NCBI GenBank assembly: GCA_951230915.1 | Contig: OX579640.1 | Coordinates: 14,714,981-14,778,980, forward strand | DNA length: 64,000 nt | From: Antitrichia curtipendula | Lineage: Eukaryota; Streptophyta; Bryopsida; Hypnales; Leucodontaceae | Direction of reading: 5' to 3' | Part shown: piece by piece, positions 1 through 12,240 of the stretch | How the letters are laid out: the number at the start of each line of letters is the position of its first letter | Position numbering within the stretch: the first letter of the stretch is position 1 | Program-made: the position numbers and the translations under genes | Notes under the pieces: generated by a model | The model's database searches: none | What the model saw: only the letters and a program-made list of their open reading frames with translations | What the model was told of the DNA's origin: nothing

Positions 1-1874
1 CCTGGAAAGAAATCTACTCAATTTTCTTCTGTAAAGGTATTATTTAAAGATCCCCTTACGATGACATTAGAACAAAAGAAAACATAAAAACTTGCAAAAA
101 TTTGTAGGGACAATGTATAGAATCTCTAGTCCAATCATAAGGAATTTCAAACAAGTCCACTATGTCTAACCACAAAGATGCAAGACCTTTAACCAAGATA
201 CATTGCCAAAAATGATCCAATTTGTAGACAAATAGGCGTAGACTGTCTTTTGAATGGATAGTAAGAGAATGCCAATTTTCAATTAAATTCACATGTATAA
301 TTTGTGGAATTTCCCTTCCACCACCCCGCATACTTGTATTTTTGGAACTCAATTCCCAATGCATTTGATATATGATACTTCAGTCAAATTTTGGATTTAT
401 ATTCATATATGTATTTGTATTTTGTATCTATTTTTGACAGCCAAGATCATCCATTTGACAAATTATCAATGGCTTTAGTGTTTCAAAAGATTGACGGCTT
501 TTGGGGGGAATTTTTCTGATGCAATCTCAAGAGCCTCTAGATTTATTTATTTATTTATTTGGGGGGGGGGAGGAGGATAAATTGAAGTTGAATAGGGTGT
601 TCTCATCTTTTTAGGGAATAGGTGCATTCTTTGCTTCTATATAAATATAAAAAGTCATCCATCGACCACTTTTTGGCCTCAATGTTCATTTGGAACCTAG
701 CAATCAACAACCAAACAATCCTTGGAGGGTTTGACAATGGAACAAGAGATCAAATAAGGAAAATAAAATAATGAGGCTTTCTCCCCATTAGGAGCTATTT
801 GAATGAATGGAAATTAATGTCGTGTTCTATCTTCTTAGAGAGTGAATGGGATTCATGTACAAAGTTCAGGTCTTACAAAATTGAAATCGTTTAGCAATAG
901 ACAAAGCCAACATGAAACACAACTGGTAACAAAGTTTATGAAGAATTGAGGAATTTCAAACATGGGATGCCAACAACAAAGGACAACGAGAAACACAAGA
1001 ATTGACATTCAAATATTTTCAAAAGGAACAGAAATGTAACACTCGACCTATTCACAAAATTGACATCCTTTGCGCATTCTTTTAGGGTCTCTTTGTTGTT
1101 CATGGAGTGAGTAAAGTTTTCAATTCTAATTTTCAACAAATGTAGCCGTAGAAGTCACCGGGTGGTTTTGTAATTCATTAGTGATTAAAAAATTTGAAAA
1201 TCAACAACTAGACTATTCTCTGGTGGTTTGACAATGGAACAAGAGATGAAAATAAAACAACCATGGTCTGTCCCCATTTAGGAATTAGGAGCAATTCGAG
1301 TGGGAGGAAATCAACGTGGTGTTCCATCTTTTTGGAGAGTGAATGGGGTTCTTTGTAGGAACATGGAATCTCACAAATTAACTTAAAATTGTTGAATAAT
1401 CGTCTCTACCCTACAAGTCACATCCAATAAAGAAATCATCACATTTGGAAGAAAACAAAAGAGAACCAAGAAATTTCAAACATGGAACATCAACAACAGA
1501 CATTCAACAAAAAAAAGCAGAAGTAGACAAGATTTTAATATATCAATATTTAATAATTAATTAAAAAAATAAAAAATAAAAATAAAAAATATAATTTAGT
1601 AGCATAAATGTGAATATCATTTATCATTCTAATATTCTAACACCCAAGAGGACCAAGTATCCATTCAAAGGACAATTGGAATTCAAATAGGTGATGATGA
1701 ATTCAAATACAAATGAATCGGTTTTTGAAAGCTTGACACAAGATGGGAAAATTCACTCCCTTTGTGGGATTTAGAAAAGAATTGATGGGATGCCAAGATC
1801 CAAACTTATGTTGCTCAAGAAAATCCATGCAATTTGGGCAATTTGGCCATCTCTTTTTGAAAATTGGCATGTCT
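1..1874. other. AT-rich intergenic DNA with diverged direct repeats
   Basis: I see no convincing gene here; the short ORFs lack recognisable domains. The stretch near 720-860 recurs, diverged, near 1205-1390: both hold 'tttgacaatggaacaagaga' and then 'gagagtgaatggg'. A second motif, 'atttcaaacatgg' followed by a CAACAAC run, occurs near 950, 1478 and again at 2966. Confidence 0.6.
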
Positions 1875-3045
1875 TTAACCCTTAAAGTTCCATGACTATG
1901 TTTTCACCGAAAATGTTCAAGAACTGCCATTTTTAATCCAAGTACCAAATTTTTGAAAAATAAATAAATTCGACACATGTAACTGTAGGATCTTGTAGTA
2001 TGCTGACTTGTGAACATGTGATAAAAATTTCAAAAATTTCCACCATGTGGATTGCAAGATATAAGTATTCAAATTCACTGAAATCATTTTTTGGGCCCTG
2101 CGAAAAACAGGGCAGCTGCACTTCACAAGCTCACTTTTCTATGAAAAAATGTCCAAAATGGTGGTGCTTCTTTGAATTCATTTTCCTAGGGAAGTTGTCT
2201 ACATGCTTGAAAATTTTCACATCATTTGGAGTTGTACAACATACATGAAAAAAATAGTAAGTAGAAAAAAGTAGAGAATGATTCAAAATACAAAATTGTT
2301 AAGAATTTGGTTATGGAATTGAAAAATGCCAATACCAATGGTTGAAATGTTGAGATAAACAATATACATCCTATTATTTTATGCTTTTCAAAAAATATTG
2401 AAAATTGAGTAAGATAAAGGACTTCAAAGTTTATTTTGGAGTAGAGAATCCATAACTACCCGCAAACTAAAACTCCTCATAACTTTTGACTCATTGGTCA
2501 AAATGGAATGATTAAAAGCTTTCCACCTATATATAACTCTAGAAAACCAATTTCAAATTTTTGTTTTTGAAAAAAGTGATTTTTTATGATCTGCTCAGAC
2601 TGCCCAGCTGGGGGAAAAAGTAACATATTAGGTCATAACTTTTGACTCGTATTTCCAAATGTCATGAAATTTAGTGCATATGAAAGATATTCCTCACGCA
2701 CAACTTCTATTAAAATTTCAGCCAAAAATATGAAAATCTCCAGTCATAGGTACTTGCCCAAAATTCCTATACTGCTGAAAAACGCATGCTGGTCCTTTAG
2801 GGGTTAACTAACATGATATCATGTAATTGTTAAAATAAAAATTCAATTCCGCCAACTAAGAGCAGCCATTCAAAACTCTACTAACCTTGTCCGGCAGGTT
2901 TCATTGGGAACAATCCACTTTTTCTAACCAGAAATACTATCAAATGATTCAAATGGCGAGGAGTTTCAAACATGGAACGTCTGCAACAACGGACATTCAA
3001 CGAGGAAAGCAGGACAGTTGACATTCAGATAATATTCTAATAAGG
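720..3045. repeat. Upstream repeat units of the CHS promoter region
   Basis: Three diverged copies of a unit containing 'tttcaaacatgg', a CAACAAC run and 'gacattca' lie near 950-1015, 1475-1515 and 2966-3035. The spacing of the first two is about 530 bp. The third is displaced by the TTAA-bounded element at 1875-2807. The last copy abuts the CHS core promoter. This looks like old local duplication with a later transposon insertion. Confidence 0.5.
1875..2807. mobile_element. TTAA-bounded non-autonomous element A (piggyBac-like ends)
   Basis: The segment starts TTAA-CCCTTAAAG and ends with CTTTAGGGG-TTAA, giving imperfect inverted ends inside a TTAA duplication. That combination is the signature of the piggyBac superfamily. 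It is 933 bp with no transposase ORF, so it would be non-autonomous. Related ends occur at 42518-43460, 45241-46441 and 47631-47880. The superfamily is inferred from the ends alone. Confidence 0.55.
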
Positions 3046-3059
3046 AATGGGCAGCTAAG

Positions 3060-3517
3060 GCCCGACTGACCGGTACACTTCGCTGACCCCCTTTATCCAG
3101 TCTCCCCGGGTGGGCCTTTTTCTCCACAGAACTCGTCACCAAGCGGACTTCCCACCATTCCACGCTCTTCCGAAACAGGGACGCTGCAGACTCTCACTCC
3201 GCGTTGCGCTCCACACGCACTATAAAGAACCTGAGAACCTTACTTCAAAACCTCACAACAGCAAACATCAATCCCCAGCACTCCAGCAACCGGCGATCAC
3301 ACTCGAGATCAAACGTTTCGAACGTATAATTCTCTAGTCCACGTACTGTAGAGGCAGGCGTACAGAGGCCTTCAACTCCATTCCAAGTCACAAAGCTAGC
3401 TCTCATTCGGATCGGATCGGATCAGATAGTGAATCACAGAAAATCATTCGACTTCCAGACGGGAAACGCGAGTAGCGCGCACTTCCCACTTCGGACCGTA
3501 GGAGCGAACTCGACGCA
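3060..3517 (+). promoter_or_regulatory. CHS core promoter and 5' leader
   Basis: A TATAAAG box lies at 3221-3227, about 295 bp before the CHS start codon, so transcription probably begins near 3250. The segment is much richer in GC than the DNA upstream. The leader includes a tandem GGATC stretch at 3410-3427 and an ACGT core near 3340; ACGT elements are common in light-responsive CHS promoters, but this one would lie in the leader. No factor can be assigned from sequence alone. Confidence 0.6.
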
Positions 3518-4968
3518 ATGGCTTCCCAGACTGCGGTGAGCGCTGCGCTCCCCAGGGGACAGCCTCGTGCGGACGGGCCGGCGTGCGTGTTGGGCATCGG
3601 CACTGCCGTGCCTCCCACGGAGTTTCTGCAATCGGAGTACCCAGACTTCTTCTTCAACATCACGAACTGCAATGAGAAGGAGGCGCTCAAGGCCAAGTTC
3701 AAGCGCATCTGTAAGTGACCCTCCGTAGCCGCATCTACATAATCCATTTCAGTTTTAGAACTGAGTACCCATTCCGGCCCACCTGGCTTAATTCATTGCT
3801 TGCCGATGAATCCCATGAACTAGTTCAAATGAATGTAGGTCATCGACTTGCAATCTCCGTTTCGGAGTCTACCCGGTTTGATGAGACTGGAATGAATTCG
3901 AAGATAGATGCATGCTTGTGGTGTGTTCCCTTGAAGTAAATTGACGTGATGTATGTTTGCTCCTATTCCACAGGCGACAAGTCGGGAATCCGGAAGCGAC
4001 ACCTGTTCTTGACGGAGGAGGTGCTCAAGGCCAACCCCGGAATATGCACGTACATGGAGCCCTCGCTGAACGCGCGCCACGACATCGTGGTGGTGCAGGT
4101 GCCTAAGCTCGCGGCCGAGGCCGCGCTGAAGGCCATCAAGGAGTGGGGTGGCCGCAAGTCCGACATCACGCACATCGTGTTTGCCACCACCAGCGGCGTG
4201 AACATGCCCGGCGCCGACCACGCGCTGGCCAAGCTGTTGGGCCTCAAGCCCACCGTGAAGCGCGTCATGATGTACCAAACCGGCTGTTTTGGTGGCGCCT
4301 CCGTGTTGCGCGTGGCCAAGGACTTGGCGGAGAACAACAAGAACGCGCGCGTGCTGGCCGTGTGCAGCGAGGTGACGGCCGTGACGTACCGTGCGCCGAG
4401 CGAGAATCACTTGGACGGGCTGGTGGGCTCTGCATTGTTCGGGGATGGAGCGGGAGTGTACGTGGTCGGGTCGGACCCCAAGCCGCAAGTGGAGAAGGCT
4501 TTGTTCGAGGTCCACTGGGCCGGGGAGACCATCTTGCCTGAAAGTGACGGCGCCATTGATGGCCATCTCACGGAAGCGGGACTCATCTTCCATTTGATGA
4601 AGGACGTTCCCGGGCTGATCTCCAAGAACATCGAGAAGTTTCTCACGGAGGCGCGCAAGTGCGTGGGCTCCCCTGCGTGGAACGAGATGTTCTGGGCCGT
4701 GCACCCCGGAGGCCCCGCTATTCTGGACCAGGTGGAGGCCAAGCTGCAGCTTTCCAAGGACAAGATGCAGGGCAGTCGCGACGTGCTGCTGGAGTACGGC
4801 AACATGTCGAGCTCGTCGGTGATGTTCGTGTTGGACCAGATTCGTCAGAGATCGTTGAAGATGGGGTCTTCGACGCTCGGGGAGGGCAGCGACTTCGGAT
4901 TCTTCATCGGCTTCGGGCCGGGACTGACGCTGGAGGTGCTGGTGCTCCGTGCCGCGGCCAATCAATAA
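3518..4968 (+). CDS. CHS: Chalcone synthase (type III polyketide synthase), two exons
   Basis: Condenses p-coumaroyl-CoA with three malonyl-CoA to naringenin chalcone, the entry step of flavonoid synthesis. Exon 1 is 3518-3710, the intron 3711-3973 (GT...AG), exon 2 3974-4968, giving 395 aa, a normal CHS length. The intron splits a Cys codon (Cys65), the conserved CHS intron site. The catalytic residues are present: Cys169 in the QTGCFGG motif, Phe220 in LFGDGA, His308 in [11 protein letters not shown] and Asn341 in GNMSS, equivalent to alfalfa 164, 215, 303 and 336. The C-terminal GFGPG loop is intact. The N-terminal start is supported by [13 protein letters not shown] following about 20 variable residues. 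Exons are GC-rich against an AT-rich background. Related enzymes such as stilbene synthase share this fold, but CHS is the best call and moss CHS is the closest match I recall. Confidence 0.96.
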
Positions 4969-5209
4969 TCTGTTTCCCGAAGGGTTACTTGGATCGATTT
5001 TCTTTGAATTGTTCATGTGAATTCATTTTTGGTGCTGATCACATCAGTGTACGACAAGTGTACAGAGGTCCGAATTGGATCAATACTCTTCGTAGTTCGT
5101 TAGGTCCATAATTCATGAGTTGCATTGGATGCAACTCCATTCATTTATGTTCAGGCGTGCATTGTGATTTCCAATTGAAATCGGCAGCCAGCAGGAGGTA
5201 ATTGGTACC

Positions 5210-5215
5210 AATAAA
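5210..5215 (+). terminator. Candidate poly(A) signal of CHS
   Basis: AATAAA lies about 240 bp after the CHS stop codon, a plausible 3' UTR length. The call rests only on the hexamer and its position. Confidence 0.35.
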
Positions 5216-5474
5216 TCACTCAATGAGTTTCTGCAATACTACTTACCATTTGCACCCCGCGCCTCACATTTATTGGCTTGATTTCAGTTCTGCTGCTTGT
5301 GTTCGTTCCAGTGGAATCCGTGAAAGGAGGACCTTGATCCAGTCGGTCATAGGGTGCAAGCACAATCTGAGCTGGATCCCGAGCAACTTGCTTCACATCT
5401 CGTTGCAGACTGAGAACTCTGAGCGGTCGTTTCTACTGTCGTTTTTAGTGAACTTCAGAATCATTTTTTAGGTT

Positions 5475-8400
5475 TTCAACTCTTGTAGTCGATTGTAGTG
5501 CTTGTTGCAGACATTGAAATTGAAATTGTTAGCTCCCAAATCGAAGTTAAATTAGGTGTAGCTGTCAACCTGATGTCCACCAAAGGCCGTGATGCTGAAT
5601 TTGACTGGTTTCCCTCAAATTTTCTTTTTGGGACCGATTTCATTCAGATTCGTGTCCTTCTCGTATTCGTTTAAAATCGCTTCTTGCTCTTCAATATGAC
5701 ATTCATTATGGGAGCTTGCTGTGTCAATAGATGTGCAAATTGCATTTCGTGCCGATTTAACATTGTGCACCGACAATCTAGAATTTCCACCCTATCCCCC
5801 TCCCGGCTCCCTCAATTGTTTCATTTCCTTGCTTGCTCGAGGGTGCGCCACAGCATTTTCATAGAATTGAGTCAATTTACGGAGTGAATCCTACCTCATT
5901 CATCATGGATGCAATGTAGAATCCAGATCCCCCCCGGAAGCCTGACATATAAAGGCGTCAACTGGAACATCTAGGTTTCATGGGCAACTGCACAAAATTA
6001 GAGAATCTGCTTTTCTTTCAAATTCTGACACTAGAAGAGCGCTCAATGGTTTCACCTTTCAGATTCCTGTCTTTGAAAATGCACAGTTTATACATGCAAA
6101 GTTTTAAAAATGCATTCTAAGGGAATCTAGAATCCCTTTGCAACCACCAACAAGACTGAACAAAAGCTTCAACAATTCAATAAGAGGAAGCATACTCAAA
6201 CCCTTATTGGGATGCATTTAAGTGTTGTTAATTTCCTGACCATGCTGTGGATTCGACTACACGGGAGGTATTCTTGAGGTCAAGAGAAACATTGACTGAT
6301 AATCGTTGAAGGTTCTAGAACCTTCTTCTTCCAACAACCAGCTACATGTCTGGTCTCTAAGTATGGCAAAACCACCATAGCTGATCACTTATTTAAGCAA
6401 TTCCACCCATGTTCTCGAGCAATATAAGGCAATGCAAATTTTCAATTTTCCTACTTTCTTGCTCACTACTTTGGCACATGCATCATGACCTTATTAGTCC
6501 TAGCCTTGAAAAGGAGTAAAAAACACATTCCAAGATTTGGTTGGAAATTTGTTCCAACCTTGGTTGGAAATGGTTGCACCCTATAGGTTGGGTATGGGTC
6601 CCTGGTTGGGAATGGGTGGTTCTACCATACAAGATGGGATTGTATTAGACTAAGAAGATAATTTTTTTTTGAAATAGTATTTTTTTCATGGCTTTCCATA
6701 GCTAAAAAAACCTCTTGATTTGAGAACAAAATCCATCTTTTGATGGTTTTTAAAACTCAAAACACTTCAAGGAATGTTTGGTGTGAAGTAGCTTGAGAAA
6801 AAACAAGAATTGTCCTCTAAAAAACACCATCCAACCCTACTCAATAAAAACACCAGCTACCCTAAGGCAAAAGCCTCCCTTCCCAAAAAATATGTATAAA
6901 TATACAAATACAAGTATGATTTACATAAATACAGATATGGATATGGATACAAGTACAAATTTGTAATCCCATATTATTTGTCAAAATGAGATTTTTAGAA
7001 ATTCATATATTTAAATTCTAGAACAAGATATATGAAAGATTCTAGAAACGAGATCAACTTCAAAAATTTTGACTACCATTCAAAATTTGACACATGGCCT
7101 CCTTAGAATATCTTCCTAAAATATCTAGCTCTAGTGGTATATCTATCTACTATCCACTCAAATATACTAGCCACAAAGTTATTAGTCTATCTTAGCCAAT
7201 AAGAAATTAGAAGTCATTCCAAGAAAAAATATTCTATAAATAGTGTAAGTCAACAAAAGATGATTTGGTTGAAAGCAAATAGTAGATGGTATGAGTAGGT
7301 GAAATTTTAGTTTCTTTTGCATACTACAATTGATTAGAAGACTTTGAAACCAATAATCTTCTATTGCTCCCATGTGAAAATTGGTATGTATGTTCTTCAC
7401 TACTCATTATTTCATTTGTTCCCAAAAGGCCAACCTTTTTTTGTGAAAATTTTGAAATATGACCCTTCAAAGTCATTTTGAATGAGGAAAAAATTATTTG
7501 TATTTTTTATAAAAAATGACTTTTTATTGTAAATATCTTAAAATATGTATGATCAAATTCTTTGAAATTAAAGTACTTACTAACTTGATAGTAGTAAAGA
7601 AGATCTTAAAGCCAAATTGTTAAAAATGAGTTTAAAAAATAATTAAAATTTAAAATAAAAATAAAAATAGTTTTGAGGTGATTTTAGAAGGAAGACCCCT
7701 TTGGATCTTTAGGAATCAAAGTTTTAAAATATTGATTATTGCACCTTATTATACTATATTGTAAAATCAATTGAATATTCTTAATTCCTAAGCACTTTGA
7801 AGTCCATGTTTTGGATGGTAAATTGAATACTTCAGGAGAATATTTTGTCCAAAAGACTTCTCTTTTATCTAAAGTGATGCATCAATTTATAAATGCAACC
7901 CTCATTTTTGAACAAATTGATTGAGTTCAAGTATTTATATAATGATTTATGTAAAAATGTGCAAAAAATTTGAATAAGGATTTGGGAATGAGAGGGTTAA
8001 CTTAAATTTTTTGCACTATGGATTTTGATTTTAAAAAATTCTTATGTTGAAGAATTGAAGAACTTCTTATATTGAGAATTTAGAAAAAATAAGTTTGAGA
8101 TGCAATAAAAAGTTAAATTAATATAATAATTCTAAGATGGAATTAAAACATGCCAACTCCATCAATGATAGAATTTGTAGCAACTAAATCCTAAAAACTT
8201 CTTCTTCTTGAAAGTTGTGAAAATTGAATTCAAAACCAAATTCAATACATTATTTTTTCACAACTTCCCCAAATAAAAGGTGTTCCATATTTTCACATCA
8301 CTAATCAAAGTTTTACCTATAGGCAAAAATATACTCTACAAAAAACAAATTTTTTCAAATTTTTATTTCAAGTTTTTTTGTTCTTTTTGGCCCCTTGTGC

Positions 8401-9199
8401 TTAAGCATTTTGAACTTAGGGTGATATAATTTCCCCCTAAAGAAACATTGGTTCTTTACAAAATATAGTAAGTACAACTAAAATTGCCCATTAGTGAGGA
8501 TTTGAGGCCTTTAGAATACCATTTCAAGATAATTCCACTTGCTATAAACTAGTGTATTGTTGTCAAAATATTAAATACTTAAAAAAAATTTAAATAACTA
8601 AATAATATTATTTGATATGAAAATCACCCGACCATGTCAAATTGCTAATGTGGCAAAGTTCCCAAGTTCCCCACAATCCAAAACTTGCAAGATTTTGTGG
8701 TCTTGTTTAGGTTTTAAAAAACATCTAGTACACTCGTTATAATTTAATTGAAACAAATTATATTTGGATGAAAGAATAAAGTGTATTTTTTCAGCAATTT
8801 GAAGAGAATACAAGTTGAAGTGAAAGTAGAGTATTTAGGACCAATACTGGAGAGTTATTCACTTTCAAAACTAATCTTAGTAGAATACCAATAATTGAGA
8901 ATGGGGTCACCCATAAATCAAGTGCAAACATGTTGAAAGGGATACAACAAGGCACCCAAATGGTGAGTTCATAGACAATAAAACATACCTTCCTTCCCCA
9001 TTAGTGCTCATATTTCAGTTGTCATTTTAACATGCCTCCCTTCCCATTTATGCTCACATTTAGTTGTTATTTTAGGTGCTGATATTTAGGACTGAAACAC
9101 ATAATAGAATATAATCAACAAGTAAGAATCTAAGAAAACAAGATGCCAACAAGAAATGATAAATTATAATATATGATAAAAATCTGGACCATAAAATCA
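5475..9199. other. AT-rich intergenic DNA
   Basis: No gene is supported. The region near 6466-6660 is a copy of a dispersed repeat that recurs inverted near 54285-54450: both hold 'catgaccttatta', a 'ttggttggaaat' core and a 'ggtggttcta' end. An ATAC/GATATGGATAC-rich stretch lies near 6890-6970. Confidence 0.6.
6466..6660 (+). repeat. Dispersed repeat copy (family also at about 54.3 kb)
   Basis: This segment matches the reverse complement of about 54285-54450 over most of its length, including the shared cores 'tcatgaccttatta', 'ttggttggaaat' and a 'ggttcta' end. It is probably one end or a fragment of a non-autonomous DNA transposon. Confidence 0.5.
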
Positions 9200-11835
9200 C
9201 TATCCAATACAAAAGTGATTAAAAATATTCGAAAAAAATTCTTCCGAAACATCATCGCCATTGATTTCACCCAGGGCAATGGCAACCTCTTTAAGATCTA
9301 TGGTCCACATATCAAGCGGAATCTCCATCTGCACCGACTCCATAGCCCTTTGAAGTGCTTCATTTGCTCTCACAAGCTGCTCAAATTGTCTCTAAGAAAG
9401 GAAAGATGAATTGTCAACACTACATATTAAAAAAATATTATTGAAAGCTTGCCGCATGGTATATTTCAGACGTACACACGCAAGCATTACTTCTTATAAA
9501 ATAACAAGCACAAGTATTTGGTATTTACAATCATGGCGTTGTCAAAAATTCCACGCTCACTTGATTCACAACCCATTGTTGGCCCTCACTAGAAACATGC
9601 CCGAGGCCAACAAAGTCTAATATGGCCATATCCAGCTCTTGCAGGCCAACACCTTGAGTTGCACAAGTTGCCACCCTTTTGGAAAATGCGTTCTGGACTT
9701 CTTGAAGCAAAGTCACCAATCCAGCTGCGACTCTATCCACCTTGTTTACATCGAGGAGTGAGGGACCTGCATGGTTTCAACGTCCTAAACAATCCCAACA
9801 ACATCCATAAAAAATGAGACTTAGAGATATGAATTTGAGACTAAAACATATTAAAAATGATACTAACTCCTTTCAGACATAATTTTGATTAATCTCATCC
9901 ATTACACAGACTACGTCAGAACTTAACCCTCCTATGATACTAAATGGGATAAAACATGGCCAAAAGACCAAACCACCTACATTGGTAACAGATGCAACTT
10001 CTATAGCAGGAGTCATAGGACCCACTAAAACATCACCAAATTGCTCATTTATTTGTCGGAGAATGCATGTTGTGCCCCAAATGCGTTAAAAAATGATTGC
10101 GTCTACTCATGTCCACCCACCACTAGCACTTATGACCATGATAACGACATCAACAACTTTTGCTATTGCTTCCGATCTTTCTACTCCTATAAAATCAAAT
10201 TTCCATGAATGGAAAGACACAGCAGATTCAAACAATTTGAATAGAAAATAAGTGTTGTATTTAAAGATAATATTATATGAGAGTATCTACAGTCAGAACA
10301 TCCCAAACAAACAAATGTCATTTAATAAACACCTTTCAAGATAAGGTAAGGTGCACCAATAGATCAATGATTCTTGAAAAATATGTAAAAATAGAGTGGA
10401 GTCCACCGGAGTTAAGTAGCAATCTCACATTAAAAACTTCCCAAGGACATAGGGCTCCCACTAGTAAATGAAAGAAAAAGCAATCAAATTCAAGCATACC
10501 AATTTTTTCTACAACATCAATTGTATCACGGATGCTAGCAATGTCCAACAAATTGACAGCAATTCCTCCCACAACCATTTGAGCTTCTACAATGTCTCTT
10601 GTTGTGCTAGGAACATCGGTAACCATTGCCCTTTCACTTTGCAAAATGGTCCCAAAATTGAAGGTAAAACACAAATATACAAGTCCATCCGAGCTGTGAG
10701 AAAAGATTATAAAAAACAAATAACCAAAAAGCTTTTGAGCAATGGTAGGTCCACAAGATTGACACAGAACTACACACTGAAATCAACAATACAACAAAAG
10801 ATGATACAAACTTTCTATTTCATTCAAAGATCATATGCAGTCACAAAGTCCTATACAAACAGAACGGGGTCTCACCTACTTGGCTCCAAGCATTCAGAAA
10901 ATTGGACTTGCTGACATTTAGCCTCCCAATGATAGCAACCTAAAGGAACAATCATATCAATCAATCATACAAGCAACCACTTTGCAATGTCCAAGCGCTT
11001 CATTCATATAGAAGATAACAAACATGCCATCTAGCTAACCGCACCATCAAATGAGAACTTTACATGAGGATAGACAAGTAGACTGGACATCAAATGGGGA
11101 GTGTCATGTAGGACTAGAAGTCACACCTGCAAGCCGGAATGCAACAAGCGGCCTTGAGCAGCTGTAGATAATGTTTGTTGTAAGCGCTGGCACATAATCT
11201 CAATCCTTTTAACTAGAGCGCTTGTGTCTAAATTGGGCATCTCGTCATCAAAGTCTAAACGTGCCTCCATCTCCACCAAAAGGTCTATGCATTCTAGACG
11301 CAAAGCTCGCACAAAAGTTGAGAATCCTCCCTAAATGATGACCAGCCAAGTCCAAGGTTAAAATACAAGTGAACTAAAAAGCAAACATCTAGAACACCAA
11401 AGAATAGTTGCAGTTTACAAGCTTAAGAAAAAACAGTTATTTCTTAGGAATAAAGTTTTCAACTTTGCAAACCTAATGCAATAAGAAAGTTCATGCTAAA
11501 CAAATACTAGATCCGATTCAACATTAAAAAACCCATGAAGATTCCTATCTGAATACCAGCAAAAGCAGATTGTGCTGTAAAAGAGGTTTTAGCGGACACA
11601 AGTTGTGAGACATTTTTTGCTTGAGCAAGTTCCAGACGGCCATTTAAGAATGCCTGCAAAGTGAATTTCCCTACAAGTTTACCATGGAAAAGCAAGAAGG
11701 TCATTTAAAACACATGATTTTCTCATTACTACAAACAATAGACAAGACAAGAGCATGTAGAGAAGATAGGATGTACGACGGCAGAGGCAAAAATATAATA
11801 GAGAGACCAAGTTGTGCCAACTTTGCACCCAGCTT
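9200..11835 (-). pseudogene. mnmE: MnmE/TrmE tRNA-modification GTPase, decayed 3' part
   Basis: MnmE, with MnmG, modifies U34 of certain tRNAs; plant copies are nuclear and act in organelles. Homologous exons read down the minus strand: 11670-11549 (FTLQAFLNGRLELAQAKNV), 11330-11127 (ARLDFDDEMPNLD...SGLQ), 10939-10880 (P-loop), about 10640-10500 (TTRDIVEA...VVEKIG), 10186 onward (VERSEAIAKVVDVV), 9766-9561 (NKVD G4 motif) and 9391-9200 ([20 protein letters not shown]). Lesions: the P-loop reads GRLNVSKS, losing the Walker glycine; the DTAG motif is DIAS; an in-frame TGA lies at 10107-10109 with more stops after it; the donor after GIQ is AT rather than GT; the C-terminal FCIGK box survives only in a shifted frame and ends FCIG-stop. 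The rest of the gene lies beyond the 25.7 kb insertion at 37.56-38.08 kb. Confidence 0.88.
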
Positions 11836-11845
11836 CCAAGCAAAG
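11836..11845. repeat. Target-site duplication, left copy (CCAAGCAAAG)
   Basis: This 10-bp sequence is repeated exactly at 37563-37572. Removing 11846-37572 rejoins an MnmE reading frame (VLHLCL-EAG), so both copies come from one MnmE exon site. A length of 9-11 bp is typical of Mutator-like transposition. Confidence 0.88.
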
Positions 11846-12240
11846 GGGGAATGCTGGTATACGAGCGTAGAGCAGCGAGCGGCGAGCGGAAAGCGGGAAT
11901 TGATGAGCGTGGAGCAACAATTTTAGAACTACAATATAATTTTTGAGAATTAATAAAATAAAAAACGGATGAAAATTTATGAAAAAGTTCAAGGTTTACT
12001 TTTTAATTTTGGATGAAAAAGTGGATGAAGAAGTTGAAGAAGAAGTGCATGAAAAAGTGGATGTAAAAGACAAACAGAAATGGATGAACAAGTGAATGAA
12101 AAAGTGGATGGAAAAGGCAAACAGAAAGTGGATGAACAAGTGGATGAAAAAATTTAGGATAAAAGTGGATGTAAAAGGCAAACAGAAAGTGGATGAATGA
12201 GTGGATGAAAAAGTGCTTATAAAATGAACCAAAAAATTCA
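11846..12240 (+). repeat. Left terminal and subterminal inverted repeat of the giant element
   Basis: The outer ~80 bp hold GAGCG-type repeats (GAGCGTAGAGC, GAGCGGCGAGCGG). Further in, 11965-12210 is a degenerate minisatellite of GATGAAAAAGTGGATG units. The same order appears, inverted, at 36985-37562. The ORFs that cross it (Ser/Thr/Phe-rich) are repeat artefacts. Confidence 0.75.

Noticed and set aside
3820..5016. 398-aa minus-strand ORF opposite CHS
   Set aside because: It is a shadow of the GC-rich CHS exon: Arg/His/Leu-rich composition, no domain, and it runs through the CHS intron and stop region.
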